This document shows positions 12,258 through 16,046 of a DNA stretch of 16,046 nucleotides, piece after piece (position 1 is the first letter of the stretch; each line of letters opens with the position of its first letter). This DNA comes from JBOGED01 sp050743625 (GTDB lineage: Bacteria > Actinomycetota > Nitriliruptoria > Euzebyales > Egibacteraceae): positions 1 through 16,046 of the forward strand of contig JBOGED010000521.1 of the NCBI GenBank assembly GCA_050743625.1, written 5' to 3'. The notes beneath the pieces are model-generated. The model was not told the origin of the DNA. It searched no databases and saw only the letters and a program-made list of their open reading frames with translations. The translations under genes and the position numbers were made by a program.

Positions 12258-15224
12258 TTAGCTAGTTTCGTGCATTGCGAGGGCTTCGACGATCGCCTCT
12301 TCCATGGCGAGGTTCCATCCTGTCGACCAGGCGCCGTCGAAGGCGTGGTCTCCGAGTCGTTGCCGGAGGTGGGCGACGTGCTCTTCGACGGCTTGGTCAA
12401 AGCCGGGATCGACCTTCGTCCCGGCGGAGTGCTGGATGGAATGACCTGCGGCGATTAGGCGCGTCGCCTGCTCGGGATGGGTCCGCGAGACCGCGAGGGG
12501 GGCAAGCCCCTTGAGGCAATAGACCACCTGATACGAGCCGCCAAGCTGACGAGCGAGTGGGAGCGCTTCACGGGCGAGGAGCGCGGCGCTGTCCTCGTCG
12601 CGCTGCAGCATGGCAACCCATCCCAGCGCGAGCAGGGCGCCTACGGTCATATACATGTCGTTGCGCGCCCGGGCGGCGTACAGCGCTTGTTGCCCGTGGC
12701 GCTTCGCCTCCTCGATCATGCCGAGGTCTGCGAAAGTCTGGGCAAGTCCCCTGCGCCCTGCCATCGCGAGCTTCTCGTTGCCCCGACGCGTGGCCAACGC
12801 GAGCTCTTCCTCGAACAGCGTCCTGGCTCGCTCGGGGTCTCCTGCCCATCGCGCCGCATGAGCCGCGGAGTCGAGCACCCGCGCGAGCTCGGCATCCCCC
12901 TGCTTTCTCGCGAGCTCGAGGGCCTCTTGCGCCCGTCGCAGGCTGGCCATGATCTCTCCCTGGGACCGGAGAGTGTCGGACAGCAGGCTCAGTGACGTCA
13001 CGACTCCTTCGACGTCGTCGAGCTCTTCGAAGAGGGACAGGCTGCTCTCGAGGCGCGAGACCGCCTGCTGATAATCGTCCTGTAGATAGGCGAGATGCCC
13101 CGCCACGGCGCAAGCCCAAGCTCGCGTTTCGGTCGTCGTCTCATCGCTGTGCAACGCTTGCCGCAGCCACATCCGTCCCTCAGTCAGCTGCCCGGTCATC
13201 GTCCAGAAGCCACGGAGGGTGACCGCCGTCCTGCCCGCGAGATCGGCCTGCCCATGCATGAACATCGCCGACAGCGCCGCACGCAGGTTCGGCTGCTCCA
13301 TCGTCAGCTCCGCAAGCGCGGCGGGGGCCTCGAGGCCTTCCAGCCGGTTCTCGGCCACCTTGACGAGCTGCGCGTAGTACTCGGCATGCTGGTGCCTGAG
13401 AAGACCCGCCTCCCCGCTCGCCTCCAGCCGCTCGAGCGCGTACTCCCTGATGGTCGCCGGCATCCGGAAGCGGATCTGCCCGTCGACATGCGTGCAGTAC
13501 ACCAGGCCCTGATCGACCAGCGCGGCCAGCCCCCCGAGCACGTCGACACGGGCATCAGCCGCCTCGGCGCAGATCGCCTCGGCGGCGTGGAGACCCCAGC
13601 CCCCGGCGAAGACGGCGACCCGGGCGAAAAGCTTCTGCCCATGGGCTGACAGAAGGTCGTGACTCCAGTCGATGGTGGCGCGCAACGTCTGCTGCCGAGC
13701 GGGCACATCCCTTAGCCCGCCAGTCAGCCAGTCCAGGCGCTGGTGCAGGCGGTCCAGCATTGCTTGCGGCGATAGCAGCTTGACACGCGCCGCGGCGAGC
13801 TCGATGGCCAGTGGGAGACCGTCGAGGCCGATGCAGATACGCGCGACGGTTTGCGCGGCGGCGCCATGCGCCAGCGTGAAGTTGACGTCGACGGCACGAG
13901 CTCGCGCGATGAACAGCTCGACGGCCTCGCAGCCGGTCAGCTCGTCAACGCTTGAGAAACGGGCCGGATCTGGCAGGCTGAGCGGAGGCACCACCAGCTC
14001 ATGCTCGCCGGCGATATGCAGCGGAGCGCGGCTCGTCACCAGGATCGTAAGGCGCTGAGCCCCGGCGAGCAGCGCGGCTACGTCACCGGCGGCGCTCATC
14101 AGATGCTCGAAGTTGTCGAGCACGAGCAACATCTGGCTTCCCGCGAGTCGGCCGCAGAGCGCTTCGACGAGCGGCTGGCTCGCGGTCTCATGGAACTCAC
14201 ACGTCGTCGCGATGGTGGGGAGGACAAGATCGGGGTCAGCCACGGTGGCGAGAGGCACGAACACGACGCCGTGCGGGAACTCGCTCTCAACCTGTTTTGC
14301 CGCCTCCAGTGCCAGGCGGGTCTTCCCCGCCCCGCCTGTCCCAGTGAGCGTAAGAAGCCTGACGTCCGACCGGAGCAACGCGGCTCTCACCGCCGCGAGC
14401 TCCGATGCGCGGCCGACGAGCGGCGTCGGAGGCGTCGGTAGACGGGCTTTGATACCCCACTCGGAGGACGGTTTCAACGAGGCGTCTTGGGCCAAGATCG
14501 CACGCTGGCGATCCTGCAACGCGGGGCTGGGATCGATGCCCAACTCATCTGCCAGCCGCTCGCGCGCGTGACGGTACACCTGCAGCGCCTCGGCTTGCCG
14601 ACCCGAGCGGTAGAGGGCGACCATCAGCTGGTCGAGGAACCGTTCGTGGAGTGGATTGGCCGACACGAGCGTCTTCAGCTGCCCCACGACCTCGGTATGA
14701 CGTCCCATCGCGAGATCCACCTCGATGCAATCTTCGACGACGGCCAGATGTTGCTCTTCAAGACGTGCCACCTCAGACAGCAACGGCGACCCTGCCGGCG
14801 CGTCCGCGAGCGGCGTGCCTCGCCACAGCGCGAGGGCGCTACGGAACCGGGCCGAGGCGGTCGCGGGATCGGTGGTCATCGCGGCGCGCCCTTCGGCGGC
14901 CAGTCTCTCGAACCGAGCAAGATCGAGCTCGAATGGACCTAACTCGAGCAGGTATCCCGGTGGCTTCGTGACGAGCAGCATGCGGCCGTGACCGTGTGCG
15001 GGCGCCAACACGCGACGAAGATTGGCGATATGGGCTTGTACAGTGTTCTTCGCGGTTTTAGGCGGTTGTGAGCCCCAGAGTGCGTCGATGAGCCGCTCAA
15101 CTGAGACTACCTCTCCCGCATAGAGCAAGAGGTAAGAGAGCAGCAGCCGCCGCTTGGCGCCCACCACGGGCAATTGCCCGCCGCTCACCCGCACCTCGAG
15201 AGGTCCGAGGATTCGGAATTCCAT
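12258..15224 (-). CDS. SARP-family transcriptional activator with NB-ARC ATPase and TPR domains (AfsR-like architecture)
   Basis: A 988-aa regulator. Residues 1-95 form the OmpR-like winged helix of SARPs (MEFRILGPLEVRVSGG start, VVSVERLIDALWG, NTVQAHIANLRRVL). Residues 96-245 are the bacterial transcriptional activator domain (BTAD), ending ELGIDPSPALQ. The NB-ARC ATPase follows: VGRASEL near 270, Walker A GTGGAGKT at 295-302, Walker B LLVLDNFEHL at 366-375, the sensor-like VTSRAPL, and GLDGLPLAIELAAAR at 466-480. Residues about 600-960 are helical TPR-like repeats. SARPs bind heptameric direct repeats near -35 sites and often activate secondary-metabolite genes; the ATPase/TPR part is thought to sense a signal. 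The ATG at 15224 follows GAGGGG by about 8 nt. Intact. No metabolite cluster is visible apart from the nearby monooxygenase, so the target is unknown. Confidence 0.95.
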   Translation of the reverse strand: MEFRILGPLEVRVSGGQLPVVGAKRRLLLSYLLLYAGEVVSVERLIDALWGSQPPKTAKNTVQAHIANLRRVLAPAHGHGRMLLVTKPPGYLLELGPFELDLARFERLAAEGRAAMTTDPATASARFRSALALWRGTPLADAPAGSPLLSEVARLEEQHLAVVEDCIEVDLAMGRHTEVVGQLKTLVSANPLHERFLDQLMVALYRSGRQAEALQVYRHARERLADELGIDPSPALQDRQRAILAQDASLKPSSEWGIKARLPTPPTPLVGRASELAAVRAALLRSDVRLLTLTGTGGAGKTRLALEAAKQVESEFPHGVVFVPLATVADPDLVLPTIATTCEFHETASQPLVEALCGRLAGSQMLLVLDNFEHLMSAAGDVAALLAGAQRLTILVTSRAPLHIAGEHELVVPPLSLPDPARFSSVDELTGCEAVELFIARARAVDVNFTLAHGAAAQTVARICIGLDGLPLAIELAAARVKLLSPQAMLDRLHQRLDWLTGGLRDVPARQQTLRATIDWSHDLLSAHGQKLFARVAVFAGGWGLHAAEAICAEAADARVDVLGGLAALVDQGLVYCTHVDGQIRFRMPATIREYALERLEASGEAGLLRHQHAEYYAQLVKVAENRLEGLEAPAALAELTMEQPNLRAALSAMFMHGQADLAGRTAVTLRGFWTMTGQLTEGRMWLRQALHSDETTTETRAWACAVAGHLAYLQDDYQQAVSRLESSLSLFEELDDVEGVVTSLSLLSDTLRSQGEIMASLRRAQEALELARKQGDAELARVLDSAAHAARWAGDPERARTLFEEELALATRRGNEKLAMAGRRGLAQTFADLGMIEEAKRHGQQALYAARARNDMYMTVGALLALGWVAMLQRDEDSAALLAREALPLARQLGGSYQVVYCLKGLAPLAVSRTHPEQATRLIAAGHSIQHSAGTKVDPGFDQAVEEHVAHLRQRLGDHAFDGAWSTGWNLAMEEAIVEALAMHETS

Positions 15225-15296
15225 CCGCCGCCCCTCGGTGCATGCCCACTGGGCTTCTCAATAAGCTCCCGCTGACGATGCTCGATTTCTCACGGC

Positions 15297-15325
15297 AGAC
15301 TAGCACGCCGAGGTTTGGCCGTCAC
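15297..15325 (-). promoter_or_regulatory. Putative housekeeping-type promoter of the SARP gene
   Basis: Reading leftward: -35 GTGACG (15325-15320), 17-nt spacer, -10 TAGTCT (15302-15297). The -10 fits the actinomycete TAnnnT form and the -35 keeps the TGAC core. This predicts a start near 15290 and a leader of about 65 nt. The region upstream is unusually AT-rich. Predicted only from consensus. Confidence 0.45.
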
Positions 15326-15419
15326 CCTCCGTTACTGGCGGTTGGAATCAAATAAAGCTATGTGGAATGAAAGTTTGCTTGTAATCGCTCAATTCAGACA
15401 GCTCCCGCGAAATGGCGAG

Positions 15420-16046
15420 TTATCCCGCACGCAAAACCACCATGGCGATGCAACTCGAAGAAGCGAGGCCAAGCATGCAGAGCGCCGATACCCTCAAAGC
15501 GGTGGTGCACGCGAATAGCCGCTGGACAAGCCAGACGGGCTCGGGGTCGGTTTCACCGGTCGGATCGGTACGTATCGGGACAGCAAGTGTCGCGATGAGA
15601 AGCGGCACGCTGAAACCGAGGGCGTATGTGACACCAATCCACCACGGCACCAGCCCGAGAGCGGTGATGGCAAGCGCAGCCCACGACAATGAAGTTACAC
15701 GGAACGTAGTGAAAACCAGCCCAGTGTCTAATCCCCACGCGAATGCTGCGGAGGTCGGCGCGTGCTGGTCCATATACCGCTTGGGCGTCTGCCGCCGCCA
15801 CGAGGGTCCCAAGGTGCAACCCGCTTGCGCGCGAAGGACGTCCAGGGCGAGGAGCAAGATAAGAATCCCCCCGGCGACGAGCCACATGCTCGTCCTCGCC
15901 GGCTCACCACCGAACAGCCATGTCCCGGTGGCCCAGACCGCCGCATAAAGCGAGACGGCCGAGAGGCTAAAGCCGAGCACGAGTAACGCCGCGGGGCGGC
16001 GATCGGGTCTCTGGCCAGGCGAGTTCCCCTTCACGAGGGGGCGGAG
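15420..16046 (-). CDS. Multi-pass membrane protein of unknown function, possibly 5'-truncated by the window
   Basis: Not recognised to a named family. From the GTG at 16034 it is 204 aa, but the frame stays open to the window edge and no ribosome site precedes that GTG, so the true start may lie outside. About five hydrophobic segments are seen: 16-39, 50-68, 104-127, 131-153 and 179-201. A loop between the second and third carries SWRRQTPKRYMDQHAP, followed by FAWGLDTGLVFTTFRVTSL, which looks like a conserved block entering the membrane. I have a faint impression of redox-associated integral membrane proteins (MauE/DsbD-like), but no CxxC pair supports that. It shares the strand of the SARP gene, with a 195-nt AT-rich gap containing the SARP promoter, so cotranscription is doubtful. 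Confidence 0.75.
   Translation of the reverse strand, partial: LRPLVKGNSPGQRPDRRPAALLVLGFSLSAVSLYAAVWATGTWLFGGEPARTSMWLVAGGILILLLALDVLRAQAGCTLGPSWRRQTPKRYMDQHAPTSAAFAWGLDTGLVFTTFRVTSLSWAALAITALGLVPWWIGVTYALGFSVPLLIATLAVPIRTDPTGETDPEPVWLVQRLFACTTALRVSALCMLGLASSSCIAMVVLRAG

Noticed and set aside
1..16046. CRISPR arrays, rRNA genes, complete insertion sequences
   Set aside because: No spaced direct repeats, rRNA-like sequence or transposase with terminal repeats was seen.

Overview
The window looks like chromosomal DNA of a high-GC actinomycete (Streptomyces, Actinomadura, Nonomuraea or a relative). GTG starts are common, genes are coupled through GTGA stop/start overlaps, and the families present are typical of that group: a SARP regulator with an NB-ARC/TPR tail, an XRE regulator paired with a Nudix hydrolase, a HutC-type GntR regulator and a UTRA domain. 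Nothing in the sequence fixes the genus.

Region 1 (1-4645) resembles the end of an actinomycete integrative element (AICE, pSAM2-like). A leftward tyrosine integrase, cut by the window edge, is coupled to a small excisionase-like protein. Divergent from them is a GntR/UTRA regulator that is broken by an amber codon and a frameshift, followed by an intact GNAT acetyltransferase. The GNAT gene converges on an intact Nudix hydrolase, which is coupled to an XRE regulator with a zinc ribbon; that regulator is split by a one-base frameshift. A perfect 7-bp inverted repeat upstream of the GntR gene looks like an operator. No replication or TraB-type transfer gene is visible, so this is either one edge of an element or a remnant.

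Region 2 (4646-6274) holds three small rightward genes of unknown function (5034-5883). Two of the three junctions are GTGA overlaps and two products contain CxxC motifs. Poorly coding flanks surround them.

Region 3 (6275-10125, all leftward) contains an intact secreted CapA-type protein and then a gene graveyard. It holds a YdeI/DUF1905-like gene with three frameshifts, an APH(6)/hydroxyurea-type phosphotransferase with an amber codon, frameshifts and a lost catalytic Asp, one intact VOC protein, a truncated second VOC protein, and the C-terminal scrap of what looks like a large helicase. One helicase frameshift is explained exactly by an extra copy of a 10-bp tandem repeat.

Region 4 (10659-16046) has normal intact genes: a PhzS-like FAD monooxygenase (+), convergent with a 988-aa SARP-NB-ARC-TPR regulator (-), and a multi-pass membrane protein (-) that may run off the right edge. 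A perfect 14-bp hairpin lies between the convergent pair and could stop transcription from both sides.

I do not see a convincing new multi-gene system. The most informative signals are the concentration of broken genes in two blocks beside fully intact long genes, the loss of both regulators in an element-like module whose operator and enzymes survive, and the repeat-slippage frameshift.
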